Shown: piece by piece, positions 6,739 to 6,994 of the stretch
How the letters are laid out: every line of letters starts with the position of its first letter
Position numbering within the stretch: the first letter of the stretch is position 1
Source: Steroidobacteraceae bacterium
GTDB taxonomy: Bacteria; Pseudomonadota; Gammaproteobacteria; Steroidobacterales; Steroidobacteraceae
DNA length: 6,994 nucleotides
Assembly: GCA_021325695.1 (NCBI GenBank)
Contig: JAJTCR010000065.1
Span: 1 to 6,994 of the forward strand
Reading direction: 5' to 3'
Notes under the pieces: model-generated
Database searches by the model: none
What the model was told of the DNA's origin: nothing
What the model saw: the letters and a program-made list of their open reading frames with translations, nothing else
Position numbers and translations under genes: made by a program

Positions 6739-6994
6739 TCAACTTTGCGCGGACCGGCGCGCCGGCGTCTTCTTGCCCTGTCCGGGACGCGCGGTGGGAC
6801 TGCGCGTCGCGGGGCCTGTTCGCTTCGTGTTCACAGTTTTCGTGTCCTTGGCATTGCGTGACTGATCGTCGAGCGATTCGCCCGGCGACTGTCCGAGTAG
6901 CCGCATCAGGCTCCGGGCATCGGCGGGCGCGCGCAGCTTGACGTCTGTGTTGTCGAAATAGCAGTAGACGTCGCGGCCCCCGCGTGCGCGCGGT
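6739..6994 (-). CDS. DUF72 (YecE-like) protein, C-terminal fragment
   Basis: Only the last 84 codons are in the window; the gene enters from the right edge and stops at a TGA read from 6741 to 6739. The first residues include GRDVYCYFDNTD and KLRAPADARSLMRL, matching the end of DUF72 proteins, whose last strand and helix typically read VYxYFDND...A..DA..L. DUF72 proteins are predicted TIM-barrel proteins of unknown function. After the domain comes a hydrophilic tail of about 55 residues, rich in Lys, Arg, Thr and Pro (for example GQGKKTPARRS), probably disordered. The tail uses codons rare elsewhere in this window (CTA, TCA, ACA, AAA). The gene is convergent with tagH and separated from it by 10 bases. 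The family call rests on the short conserved end only. Confidence 0.8.
   Translation of the reverse strand, partial: PRARGGRDVYCYFDNTDVKLRAPADARSLMRLLGQSPGESLDDQSRNAKDTKTVNTKRTGPATRSPTARPGQGKKTPARRSAQS

Noticed and set aside
6754..6765. Perfect 12-bp palindrome CCGGCGCGCCGG shortly after tagH, considered as a terminator
   Set aside because: It has no loop bases of its own and only CGTCTTCTTG after it instead of a T run. It lies in the coding sequence of the DUF72 tail (Pro-Ala-Arg-Arg codons), where such palindromes arise easily.

Overview
The window is GC-rich (about two-thirds G+C by eye) and looks chromosomal. I infer a gammaproteobacterium, plausibly of the Xanthomonadales/Steroidobacterales type. 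The reasons are the single-chain PurL of about 1,300 residues, the small DUF1820 protein (a family I know mainly from Gammaproteobacteria), the very strong codon bias and the short degenerate tandem heptads between genes. The lineage is inferred, not shown by a marker gene.

Layout, left to right: (1) 38-751 (+), a zinc-ribbon plus DUF4145-like protein of unknown function, ending in a clear intrinsic terminator; (2) a 73-bp convergent gap (752-824) with that terminator flanked by degenerate 7-bp tandem repeats; (3) 825-4733 (-), full-length purL, FGAM synthase of purine biosynthesis; (4) a 95-bp gap, then 4829-5173 (-), a DUF1820 protein that may be co-transcribed with purL; (5) a 127-bp divergent regulatory region (5174-5300) with a good minus-strand promoter and a small palindrome; (6) 5301-6728 (+), an FHA-domain protein with the C-terminal domain of the type VI secretion protein TagH; (7) after only 10 bp, the 3' end of a convergent DUF72 (YecE-like) gene running off the right edge.

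How the genes work together: DUF1820 and purL could form one transcript, although purL may also have its own promoter. The FHA/TagH gene appears monocistronic, since it is divergent from its left neighbour and convergent with its right one. No other type VI secretion gene is visible, which makes it the most interesting item here. The rest is ordinary core genome. I see no CRISPR array, mobile element, tRNA/rRNA or convincing new multi-gene system. No stretch over 300 bases lacks a gene.
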